From positions 20,469,048 to 20,533,047 of the forward strand of contig OX393565.1 of assembly GCA_947652115.1 (NCBI GenBank): a DNA stretch of 64,000 bases. Reading direction: 5' to 3'. The stretch is from Blastomussa wellsi (taxonomy: Eukaryota > Cnidaria > Anthozoa > Scleractinia > Plerogyridae). Position 1 is the first letter of the stretch; every line of letters begins with the position of its first letter. Shown here piece by piece: positions 12,135 to 22,800 of this stretch. Under the pieces are notes generated by a model that did not search any database, was not told the DNA's origin, and worked only from the letters and a program-made list of their open reading frames with translations. The translations under genes and the position numbers were made by a program.

Positions 12135-13125
12135 ATTGAGTACCACGAACAAGATTTAACCATTGCCAAAGAAGTTTGAGACAGAGCAGAGGAAGGACGG
12201 GCCTATGGTAACCTTGGCCTTGCTCATTGGAGTCTCGGGGACTTTTCAGAAGCCATTGAGTACAACAAGCAAGATTTAAGCATTGCCAAAGAAGTTGGAA
12301 ACAAGGCTGGAGAAGGACGTGCCCATGGAAATCTTGGCCTTGTTTACAGAAGTCTCGGAGATTTTAAACAAGCCATTGAGTACCACAAGCAGGATTTAAT
12401 CATTGAGACAAGTATGAAGAGGGACGAGCCTGTGGAAATCTTGGCCTTGCTTATAACAGTCTTAGTGATTTTAAACAAGGTATTGACCACCACCAGCGTC
12501 ATCTAAGCATTGCTAAGGAAATCGGATCCAGGGCTGAAATAGGACGGGCATATGGAGATCTTGGCCACGATCTCGGTGATTTTGAAGAAGCCAGTGAGTA
12601 CCACAAGGAACATTTATGCATTACCAAGGAGATTAAAGACAGGGCGGAAGAAGCGCGCGCCTATGGTAATCTTAGCATGGCTTACAACGGTCTCCGTGAT
12701 TATAGTCGAGCCCTTAAGTACCTGAAAGAAGATCTTAGCATTGCCAAAGAAATCGGGCTGAGGAAGGACGAAGCTGTGGAAATATTAGCCTTGTTTGCAG
12801 AATGCTCGGTACCTTAGAGGAAGCCATAGAGTACAACAACCAAGGTCTTAGCATTGCCAAAGAACTCGGGGACAGGGCTGAGGAAGGACGTGTCTATGGA
12901 AATATTGGTGATACTTACAGCAGTCTCGGCGATTATAATCAAGCGATAGAGTATCACAAGAGAGCCCTTGGCATTGCCAAAGAAGTCGGAGACAGAAATA
13001 GAGAGGGTGCTGCGTATTTTTCTATAGGTTGTGCTTATGAACGCTTGAATTCTCTGGACGACGCTTTACCACATTATCGATGAAGTGTGCATGTGTATAA
13101 TCAGGTGAGGGCTCTCCTTCAGTAA

Positions 13126-14490
13126 GAGGATGTGTTGAAGATAACCTTTCGCAAGAGATTTCAACATGCGTTCACCGCATTGTGGAGAGCTTTGGTAAAG
13201 CTTGGAAGGACCGACGAGGCTTTGTATGCAGCCGATCAGGGACGTGCATTGGCTTTAAAAGATCGCATGGAGTTGCAGTACGAAAATGGCTTTCTTCATT
13301 CTGAGTTATCCGATCCAACGGAGACGATTCCTCGCATAATAAGTGACATGCCTTCACCAGCACTATTTGTGGCACTTGAAAGTGACACTATACATTTATG
13401 GCTTCTCAAGGGAAAAGAAATTCACTATGAAAAGAAGAAAATCGAAGATCCCGAACTGCTGATGAAAAGAGTTTTCAGAAACCTTGACATTCATGTGCTT
13501 CTCAGAAGCGCGAATGCGTCAGTGGAAGAACAAGGACTTCGGGTGCCACTGTTCAACAAAACTGAACAAGACCTGTGGGAGTCGATACATTCCAACAAAT
13601 ATTCTCTGGAAGATTTGTTTAATAGTGTTATTGGTCCCATTGCCGACAAGCTTCAAGTCGAAGAATTGCTTATTGTCCCAGATGGTGTACTGTGCTTAGC
13701 TCCTTTTGCTGCGTTTAAGAATGAGAATTCAAGGTATCTCAGTGAATCCATCAGGATCCGTGTCATCCCCTCCCTGAAAAGTTTACACCTCATCAGGAAT
13801 TCCCCTGAGGGATACCACCTCACCAGTGGGGCGCTGCTCGTGGGAGATCCATGTATGGAGATAACTACCTACAAATCTGGCGAGCCTCGATATATTCCTT
13901 TGCCATACACCAGAAAGGAAGTTACGATGATAGGCGAAATGCTGGGTACCTCACCTCTGATTGGAAGAGATGCGGCTAAAGAAGAAGTACTGAAGCGAAT
14001 CGAATCAGTTGCCTTAGTTCACATTGCGGCGCATACCAAGTTGGAAACTGGTGAAATTGTTTTGGCTCCAAGTGCAGCACGAAAGGACATGATCCCCAGG
14101 ACGGCCGACTACATGTTGACGTTGCCAGAAGTACTTAATCTTCGGGTGCGAGCCAGGCTTGTTGTACTCAGCTGTTCTCATTCTGCTCAAGGAGAGATTT
14201 CCCATGAGGGTGTTGTTGGCATGGCACGGGCCTTCCTGGCTGCCGGTGCGCGTGCGCGTTCTGTTCTGGCCTCGCTCTGCCACCTTGACACCGATGCCAC
14301 CATAGAGTTTATGAGAAGTTTCTACCAACAGTTGGCAGATGGTAAAAGTGTAGCTGTCAACAGGTCTAGGAAGTGTCTCAGAGAACAAGCCAAGTTTTCT
14401 TCCGTTAAGCGCTGGGCGCCATTGGTACTCATTGGTGATGACGTCACGTTAGAAGTTGGCAAAAGCAGTGAACAACAGCAATGTAATTGA
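13126..14490 (+). CDS. CHAT domain reading frame of the broken TPR-CHAT gene
   Basis: After the TAA at 13123 the frame stays open for 454 codons to the TGA at 14488-14490. No ATG lies at its start; the first in-frame ATG is at 13267. The sequence begins with a last TPR-like helix pair (ALYAADQGRALALKDRM), then the CHAT domain. The catalytic His lies in VHIAAHTKLETGEI (CAT at 14032-14034). The Cys loop reads LVVLSCSHSAQGE; the family form is LS-x-C-x-(S/T)-G, so the catalytic position is Ser (TCT, 14176-14178) and the following Gly is Ala. Downstream EGVVGMARAFLAAGARA and the C-terminal VLIGD are family-like. The domain is therefore probably proteolytically dead even where intact. Confidence 0.75.
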   Translation, partial: EDVLKITFRKRFQHAFTALWRALVKLGRTDEALYAADQGRALALKDRMELQYENGFLHSELSDPTETIPRIISDMPSPALFVALESDTIHLWLLKGKEIHYEKKKIEDPELLMKRVFRNLDIHVLLRSANASVEEQGLRVPLFNKTEQDLWESIHSNKYSLEDLFNSVIGPIADKLQVEELLIVPDGVLCLAPFAAFKNENSRYLSESIRIRVIPSLKSLHLIRNSPEGYHLTSGALLVGDPCMEITTYKSGEPRYIPLPYTRKEVTMIGEMLGTSPLIGRDAAKEEVLKRIESVALVHIAAHTKLETGEIVLAPSAARKDMIPRTADYMLTLPEVLNLRVRARLVVLSCSHSAQGEISHEGVVGMARAFLAAGARARSVLASLCHLDTDATIEFMRSFYQQLADGKSVAVNRSRKCLREQAKFSSVKRWAPLVLIGDDVTLEVGKSSEQQQCN

Positions 14491-15520
14491 AACAACATTG
14501 ACCCCTTTTGTTATCGATAGGCACCTATAGATGTCTCCTTGGGATTCAAAGTCCCAATCTTCTAAATAGTACAATTTTAACCGAAAATACATATACCGTT
14601 ATGCGAGGACGATAGACCTCTTAACGTTCGTATGTAAATTGCCCATTGAGGATCATGTGATGCAAATTATTCATTCAATTTCACGTGGATTTTTTTGAAT
14701 TTGAAAGAAATAATTCTCAAGGGTAACATCACGTGGTCTGGAATGGGACAACAAACAAACGGAGCAAAAGGGGTCTGTAGCGAAGCGTGCATGTGACGTC
14801 ATGACTCAGACAAGACAAGACGATTTTGAAGATTTCTTCAAACTCGAAAGCCGGTGATCCTAAAACACTTTTGAAATGAAAATTTCGCCTACATTCCCTC
14901 TATTTATATCAGAACGCTCTAATGCTTTTCGAGTCTCGCTGGGGTCCAATAAGTTGAATTCTAGTTTTAGACTTGGCGTGCTTCGTTATTTAAGTATTTT
15001 TGCGTTCTGTTAAACTTTCAACGCCTACTAAGAAGCCTGCATACGGTCACCAGGTGAAAAAGACAGTTAAATTTGTATCGAAATAGGATTTAGTATTTTG
15101 CTGTACTTCTAAAGGATTTCAGCAAATTCAAATGTGTTTGTAACACATTAAGAATGGTACCCTATTATATAGGATATTCTCTGTTTGCAGCAACTGATTC
15201 GTCAAGTTCAGTGGAAACAAACGGCTGCGTCTGACTGACATGCCAATCTCTGGTGCATTGTGATTCGTAATTATAACTGCTTTGAGCGGATAGGAGCGAG
15301 TAAACATGTAATACAGTAATTATGTAACACATCGTGACAAGTATTCATGGTATAGTTGTAACTTAGCTTAGTTTAGTCGCTCGTTATGGATTATTGTTTT
15401 TTTATAAAATAACTGAGATACTACGCGCGCTCTCATTGGTTGATAGGTGTGTTTAGATGGGAGTAGGTTAACACAGTTGTGACGTTTTAGTTTCCTGCGT
15501 ATTTTTAAGAAATATTTTAT

Positions 15521-15703
15521 AGCAATAGAGGGCTTTTTCCGTCTTTACATAGCCTCATCTAAACACGAGGGGGTTGGGGAGAATTCTCGAAAGTTATGCA
15601 AACCCTCGACTGTGGCTCGGGTTTGCATGACTGTCTCGAATTCTCTCCAACCCCCTCGTGTTTAGACGAGGCCATGTAAACATGGCAAAAGTCCTCTATT
15701 GCT
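15521..15703. mobile_element. Palindromic foldback element with CTCGACTGTGGCTCGGG core
   Basis: Arms of about 70 bp run from AGCAATAGAGGGCTTTTTCC (15521) to its complement ending at 15703, including ACACGAGGGGGTTGG in both. The loop reads CCTCGACTGTGGCTCGGGTT. A second, otherwise different hairpin at 22744-22904 has nearly the same loop. Confidence 0.75.
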
Positions 15704-16135
15704 TAAATTATTCAACCAAGTATAAACGACAGGCGTCTCATGAGTAAAGACGAATATCGACGTATATCGCAGGATATCTGTCGTGTCCGGTTGATAGATA
15801 ACTAATGTTCTCGAGATATGGGCATCGTGGCAATTTGTTGAATCATAATAGCGATCGATAATTACTTCTTTTTGCGCGGAGCATTGTTTGTTTGAAGGAT
15901 TAGGTGGGAAAGGGTGGTAATTTTTCCGACCAAGAAATGTTTTACAGCGTCTAGTTGTGCAGGAAGTTATCTTCTCATTTCCTCCACGTTTCTTTTCCAA
16001 AACTCGCTTTGCTCGATATGTTTTGGCACTTTTCCTCGTACAGGAAGTATTTTTGGTAATCGCCCAAACCGCTCCCCCTCCGCCCGCCCCTCAAAAAAAG
16101 TAATGGTCTGCCTGCAAAACGTTGGTGATGATTAA

Positions 16136-16419
16136 GAGCTTATTGCAAGTTTCAATTGAGGGTCGTAAGTCCAAAAACAAATTAATTACTTTTGCCAATC
16201 AAAAAGGACTGAGACAATCCAGTGCTCCAATCAAAACTCGAAGTAATTACACGTGGCAGATGCAAAGCGCGGGAAAACGTGCGCGCGAGACTCGATTGGG
16301 TTTGGTTTTACTTCTGATTGGTTGAAGTGGCGCGAGATTTTTACACCAATCACTGAGCGTAGTAATGCAAAACCAAAGCAATTTGCTAATTACTTTCGAC
16401 ACTCAAATGAAAACCGCTC
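16136..16419. mobile_element. MITE, CAATTGAGTGTCG family, copy 1
   Basis: Ends are inverted: TTTCAATTGAGGGTCG on the left and CGACACTCAAATGAAAACCGCTC on the right. The interior has paired CCAATCA motifs, GAAGTAATTAC and AAAGCGCGGGAAAACGTGCGCG. The same interior is found at 25615-25853, and truncated or rearranged at 23398-23600 and 28463-28590. No coding content. Confidence 0.75.
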
Positions 16420-16757
16420 TACAAGACTGAGCAAAGTGCATTAGGGCAGGTTACTAGCAAAGTTAAAGTTGAAGCCAGCGACCAATAAGGGTGAGAGTTG
16501 CCGAGAATTCGCAAAAATCTGCCTGTGCTCGAGCGGAAATTTCTGTCGACTCTCGACTCTTTTAACAATCTCAAGCTCGTTAATGAAACGAGTCCGTGGA
16601 CAAAGAGGAGAGGAATATTGAAATCGGCAATTCTCCTTCTCCGATTATGCGAGAAGTCTGAGAATAATGATAATGCTCATTGCGAAGGACCAATGTGTAT
16701 TTAAGTCCAGATGTGGAGTACATTGCTGTTTTGCGAGCCTTTTCCATCCTCTTTCTC

Positions 16758-17273
16758 AAAGGGCCCTAGTCAGCCTCCACCATTTCCGTTGCCATCGAAA
16801 TTATGGGATAAATTGCATGATGAAGCGAAATCTTATTGCATTGCCGCGAGGTATGTTACACCCCTCTGTAAAAAAACCCACCGAAACCCTACCCAGGGGA
16901 TTATTTTCCCCTACCCAGGGGAAATTTAGTCTCCCCAATACCCAGTGAATATTTTAATTTTACCCAGTGACTGTGCAGTGTGACCCAGCGTATTTTGCTT
17001 GCAAAAAATAATAATAAATAAGCAAAATAAAACAGAAAACGGGCGGACCCAGTGTGAAATTAGCCAACCCGGTGACTTTTTTTCCCGAAAACCCAGCGAG
17101 GATAAAGATTCCACTGGGTCTGTTACCAAGGGGTGTTATGTTGCTGGAAGTGTTTAATTACTAAAAGCAATTTTCTCAGTGATCTCTTTCGTTTCGACAG
17201 GCTACGCGTAAACTATAACACTGAAACTCTCGCATGTAAACAATAACATAGGCGTGGCTGACTAGGGCCCTTT
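16758..17273. mobile_element. AAAGGGCCCTAGTCAG MITE with a nested insertion
   Basis: The inverted ends AAAGGGCCCTAGTCAGCC and GGCTGACTAGGGCCCTTT bound a body homologous to 34397-34631. In this copy the body is split by a second element at 16859-17135. The flanks (TCAA/TTAA around an AGGGCCC core) fit a TTAA-type duplication with one mismatch; the other copy has perfect TTAA on both sides. Confidence 0.75.
16859..17135. mobile_element. Nested element with CACCCC/GGGGTG ends and TTA duplication
   Basis: The insert begins CACCCCTCTG and ends AAGGGGTG, with TTA at 16856-16858 and 17136-17138. Comparison with the uninterrupted relative at about 34490 shows the empty site. The interior is rich in CCCAG(T/C)G motifs. 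A 3-bp TTA duplication fits a Harbinger-like MITE. Confidence 0.7.
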
Positions 17274-17949
17274 AAAAAATGTAGTTTAGTATTGATTTTT
17301 ACACATATGGGAGCGTAGATTATATAAAGCATTTTTGAAAGCGAACAAAATCAGTGGCGCTTTCCATTTACACTTGCCATCTGGTGTTTGGAAATGGGAC
17401 AAATGATAGATAATTTTCTGACGGTTTGTATCAGCCGCAACTCTCAAAATTTTTTGCTGGAAAATTATTTTAAACGTTAGAATTAAACCAACATTAATTA
17501 AAATTACCAAACCGAACTACCGGTACTTTTGGTTAAATGGTAAGCACTGCTGACCACACTGAGCGCAGATTCCCGTTGTCGGGGTTGCTAGAGAGTGACT
17601 GATCGCGCCTTGATGACCAGCGTGTCAACTTTGGAAGCCGTTAGAAGTTCTCACGAATGGAAACAGTATTGATTCTTGAAACACATTTTCCGGACTTGCA
17701 ACCTGTATCCATCTCACCGTTAAGCGTTGACACCCAGAAAGTCGGCGAACATACGAAATATATTGCATTGAACCCACACTGAAAATCAGGAGTTACCTCA
17801 GGAACTCAACAGGGACTTAACAGACCATCTTCCGCACTGCACGAACACAAAGATCGTGGTTTGTTTAAAGATGTCATTTTTGTTCACTCTTAAATCACGA
17901 ACAGTGCAGCAAAAGACAGAAAAAAATCGAGGACTGACACCATTTGGAA

Positions 17950-18353
17950 CAATCTTGTCCTCAGGGCCCGCTTTTTTGGTCAACATCAAGAACGCATGCT
18001 AACAGCAAAGCGCGCGAGTGACGTCACGACTCAGACAAGACCATATTTTTCGGTATTGGACTGGAACTAGCTTGAAATCGAGGCTAGTGTGGGGTGATCG
18101 TAAAACACTTTTGACACGGAAAACTTTGCTTAGTTTCCCTATATTTCTCTCAGGACGCGCTTATGTTTTCCGAGCCACGCTGGGGTGCAGTAATTCGCAT
18201 TCTATTTTTTAGAGTTCTCGTGCTTCGCTATTCCGTGTGAACGTCCACGATTCTCGGAGTTTCTGTCATTAACACTAAACTCTGATTGGCTGAGCTAAGA
18301 GTCCGCGTTCTTGACGCTGACCAAAAGAAAAGCGGGCTCTTGTGACGTGATTG
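17950..18353. mobile_element. Foldback element, CATTCTCGTCCC family, diverged copy 4
   Basis: Inverted ends: CAATCTTGTCCTCAGGGCCC on the left and CAATCACGTCACAAGAGCCC as complement of the right. Arms share GCTTTTTTGGTCA..ATCAAGAACGC. Flanks CATTTGGAA and GATTTGAAA (9 bp, 7 identical) look like an aged duplication. The centre (18014-18247) is the dispersed repeat also seen at 14785. Confidence 0.6.
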
Positions 18354-19824
18354 GATTTGAAACTGACAGCGTAAAGTGCTTTATACGAATCGATCGCCGA
18401 CATGAACTGATGCAGGACTTTAGTGCGAGTAAATCCATACGGAGACGGAAGAAAAGTAATAGATGTGGTTTTGCAACTTAGATCGAATATCCTTATATTA
18501 TGAAGTATCATTTCTAACAAAGCAACTGACAACAGAACGCGTACCAGGCAACGATGTGAATAGAGCAAAATCGACGAGAAATGAAATGAATTTCATGTTC
18601 CGTCGCTGTCCACACGAATGAGCATCGCTCAACTAAGTGTTGTTTGTTACTTTTATTCCTGGCAAGAAAGTTTCTCCGAACTGTTTTGGGAGCCAATGAC
18701 TTCTTTGTGGAAAATTTTCAGATGCAAATGTGCGCTGTGCATGCGCGTTCTTAGTAGTTGCTTTGTTAAAAGGACAAATTAGCTTTAACTCATATTATGG
18801 ACATGTTTGCCGATATCAAACGGTCTTTTTCGAGCGCCTGAGGTACGTTCCTGCTCGAAGCCGGAAACAGTGGTAGAGTAGCGAAACTGTGCAGAAACCT
18901 AACAGATCGGCACCCGTATTTTGAGAAATGTTTTTTCCCGACATTCCATTTGAAACATGTCCATGATAAAGACAGATAATGAAAACAATTAAGGAACTTT
19001 CATTATAATTTCAGGTTAAGGTTTTAAAACTTGATTACAATGATATCTGTTAAAATAATTTTGCATGGTAGAATAATATTGAAATCTTGAAACCATTGCA
19101 GTGGGAGATGCTGTTTGTGGCAAGTGCGTTTAGAACAGAACGCACTGAACATTTTCCTTCCGATTTTATTTTTTTTCAACATTTGAACATCCTGCAGCGA
19201 GGCCAGGATCTAATACAATTACAGGCTAGAAAGCCTGCACATGGAACAGAAATGTTTCACTTGAACTTACAAATTCACATTGCTTATATACATCGATAGC
19301 GACGCCGTATCATCTCTTTGTGTTGGATTAAAAAGGAATTCGTGTGGTCGTCTTGACGTTTTGTGTTATTAGTTGACAGAGGTAAAAAAAGAGAGAGAGA
19401 GATTCCTCTCGTTAGTGGGATACTCTCGGGGTAGGAAGGAATCGCCCCCCCCCCCTTTAGATTTAGTTGCGAAAAGGTTGAGACTCGACCCCCTTCCCCC
19501 CTCCAAAAACCCTATTTTTCTGAATGGTTTTTAATTTCGCGCAAAGTCGGATAACAACCAATCACAGACACTGCACGGATCTCTGCAGAGCTACGTTACC
19601 AGTGCGAGATTGTTTCTGTTCGATTCTCAGACATCTGAGCATCGTTTAAAGAATGCCTCGACTATAGCTCGGCTTGTTCAGAATTGTTAATTGTCCTGAG
19701 AGTGCAGAATCCACGCCTAGTTTCTTCTTCAATGACACATGCGGTGAACCTTTACTCTGTCATTCGCAGTCGTCTTGCAAGGCAAGGTTTCGCAAGACCT
19801 CCATCCAACTAGTGCCATGCCCAC

Positions 19825-22800
19825 TCAGTTTATTTCTCCCTCGCTTGCACTCTCCTCGCCAGCGCTTTTCTCCCGTTTCTTTCGTGGTGACCTGGAGCGA
19901 GAGCGTGATCTGCGCGACTTTCGTTTGTCCTTCAGCGATTCCCTCGTGTGTGATCGTGTCCGCTTCGGAGACTTGTCGTCCTTCGTCGAGTCGTCGTCTT
20001 CTTCAGGATCGATCTGTTCTTTGTCTGGTTTTTCCAATTTAGGTTTCTTCTCGTCCTTTTTTCCGTCCTTCTCCAAGATCTGAAGTAGCGATCTTGGTAT
20101 ATGCGCACGCTAGGAAAAGGAAAAATTACCCGTTCACTTTTCAACGTGGCTACAAGGTTACCAGGCGATTCAGACGATTCTCTTCTAAAAAAATGTTCTT
20201 TAAAATTAATTGAAACCTCTCCAATTGGCAGCTAGGAAATATTTCAAATTGAAAGGCACACTGTCACGCCTGATATATCATATTTTAATACGTATGGCCG
20301 GTAGCTTGCTGAAATCGTGCTTTATTGTCTTGCAATAGAAGGAGAAAAATGCTAAAAGTGGTAAAAGCAAAGAAATATCAACTAAGAAGAAAAAATAACT
20401 ATTAAAAGACCCAAAATTTCACCAGAATTTCAGCTTTGATTTCCGGACATCCGGTCCAAAAAATCAAGTTTGACGAACTGCAATCCACTTCCATCCTTGT
20501 AATCCTGTACTACTTCCCCAAAATACCGGTTCTGTCTTGTTCTGCGGAATCTTTTTATCAAATTTATTCGTGTATTTGGTGGCATTTGGCACAATAATAT
20601 GGAAATTAGAACATAAAAATTTCTATAATCAGGCGTGACAGTGTCCCTTTAGAAACAACTATTTGACGGCAAGAATCACTACCTTCCTATAGCCCACTTT
20701 GGAAAATACCATAATACTCTCTGTTTTTCCCCAAAATTTTGCATTCGTATTGTTTCCAGTTTCTCTTGGGACTCACAATGGTCCCAAGAGAAAACAAAAA
20801 CAATGCTTATGCAAAATTTGGGGGGACAAACAACGAGTATTATGGTATTTTCCGAAGTGGCCTATTTACTAATCGGTTTTTGCAACATCTGCATATTCCA
20901 AAACACCCTCATGTAGAACGCGGCTTACCTGGTGAGGAGTGAAAGACTGAACATGCGCGACCAGGTTTTCCTTGAGTTCTGGACAAATCTGTATAATAAT
21001 AAATTATCAATATTATAATAATTGTACAAAGGTTATTCGAGCAAATCAGCAATGATAATCATTTAATTGCGACCGTTTATAACTGAAAACCTGACCTTCA
21101 TCGTTTGTGTGCATGAAGCTTACATTGTCAGGCAAAGACATTTAATACATTAAAATCTTCTTACCTATTTTTCACTGTGATAGAAAAGGAGGCTTGTCAG
21201 AGGACACCATTTTTTTTTGGCAGGGAAGGGGGCTTAAAAAAGACACCACCAGCATTTTCCATGGAGTGGTGGGTCCTGTCTATGTTTTATAGTTTTGACC
21301 ATCTCCGCTATTTTGATTTTTCCTCTGTTCGTTTGACCGAGAGGAGACTGGAGGAGATAGAGACCGTGAGGAGACTAGAGGAGAGGGAACAACATACCTT
21401 GGGTAATTCTCGTCCCCAGAGCCGCTTGTCCCTCTTTGCCGGCTGGGCCTGTGCACGAGGAACAAGTGGCTCTGGGGACACACGATTTGATCACGATTTG
21501 ATCGCATCAGCCGTTTTGAACGTGCTAACGATAAAGGATTTTAAAACGGCTGATGTGATTGGACTCCCTTTGTTTGAATTCAGCGAATCAAATCGTGTGT
21601 CCCCAGAGCCACTTGTTTCTCGTGCACAGGCCCTGCCAGCTAAGAGGGGCAAGCGGCTCTGGGGACGAAAATGACCTTGGGTGGAAGGTTATGGATACAC
21701 AGTCACGTAGACGAAAAATTAGAAAGGAAATTTTGAACTGGAGGCTCCTGCCTTCATATACATGATAATTCTCACACCCAACGATACAAGGAATGTATCA
21801 ATTTCAGTAAAGATAATTCATATTCGAGCTTAGGATAAAAATGATTTATTAAAAGTGGCTACCTCAAACACACTCTCCAGCTGTCGAGAGGGGAGCTGAA
21901 GAAGGACCGAGAAGGACTGGGGCTTGGTCATCTACAAAGGAAAGAACGAATGGAGAACAACGTAAAATTTATGGTGAAATGCAGCGAATTTAACATGCAT
22001 GAGATTACGCGACTACTTACTGCTGGTAAAAACCCAAACCAAAACAAAACAACCAAAGGAAAACCAATATTATAATCATTTCATCGGGCATTGTGGCGTA
22101 TTTTACGGGCTAAAATGGAGAATTCAGCGGGCTAAAATATATTTTAGCCCGCCACGTCACGTCCACGTCACGCCCACCAATCAGAAGCAAGAAAGTGAAG
22201 ACGCCAGCCAATCAGATTTGAAAACCATTCAGCTGTTCGCGCCATTTTCTTGCTCGCAAGCAACTCTTCAAGCTTCGTCTGACTCAGTTGAGGATTTTCC
22301 ATCTGCTGTTTTCTAACTCTATAAGGCCAAAACGGCTTAAATGCCTAATTAAGCAAATTCTCACTCTTCTCAGCTAGATGAAGAGGAACTCAAAGAAGAA
22401 TCCAGGCAGCCAAACTGAAGTGAACGTAAGTTTGTTTTCATTGAGCGAAACTCATTCAATGCCAAACTGCCAGTTCAGTTTATTTTGCTGCACAATTCAT
22501 TTTAACAACGCTATTTAATAGATATTTCTTTGCTGTCTATAGAATTCTGTATGTTTAATTTCAAGAAAACGTAGAGCAAATTTTGTTCTAAGCGTTAAAC
22601 ATGATTGAATTTTGAGGTTATCTGGCAAGGTTCGAAAATATCTTTAGCCTGATTTTCGATCAAAAATAAACGCCGACTAACTGCCGGTAGTGTTAAAGAT
22701 ATCGCTTACTGTCTTTGATTGTTGTTCTCAATGCCCTCTGAAATGATTATAATAGTAAAAGAGTTGATGTTCTTGGGCGTAAATATGTTTTTGGCCCTCC

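Larger units (their letters stand above)
10074..14490 (+). pseudogene. TPR-CHAT protein gene (TTC28-like), disrupted
   Basis: Reading 5' to 3', about a dozen TPR units of the form GRAYGNLGLAYSSLGDFKQAIEYHKQ recur from 10170 to 13080, followed by a CHAT domain (13126-14490). Such proteins are expanded in cnidarians and CHAT is a caspase-related fold. The reading frame is broken: a frameshift near 10283; another near 10990; a 1066-bp transposon inserted at 11069-12134; a TGA at about 12177 where the repeat expects GGA; further small deletions near 12395 and 12755; TGA at 13081-13083 and TAA at 13123-13125 between the last TPR and the CHAT half. All lesions are seen directly against the internal repeat consensus. 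The decay implies no full-length product, unless a shorter transcript uses the CHAT half. Confidence 0.75.
14491..19820. other. Repeat-filled interval without a gene
   Basis: Between the TPR-CHAT locus and the 3' end of symplekin I see only mobile elements and AT-rich sequence. A dispersed repeat appears twice in the same orientation: 14785-15005 and 18014-18247 (shared blocks GTGACGTCA.GACTCAGACAAGA and CTAAAACACTTTTGA, GCTGGGGT, CTTCGTTATT). 19384-19500 holds a GA-rich run and C-rich homopolymers. Short frames here (e.g. 15662-16000) are not credible genes. Confidence 0.5.

Noticed and set aside
19674..20083. Plus-strand frames over the symplekin last exon
   Set aside because: They are antisense shadows of the RS/acidic coding exon.
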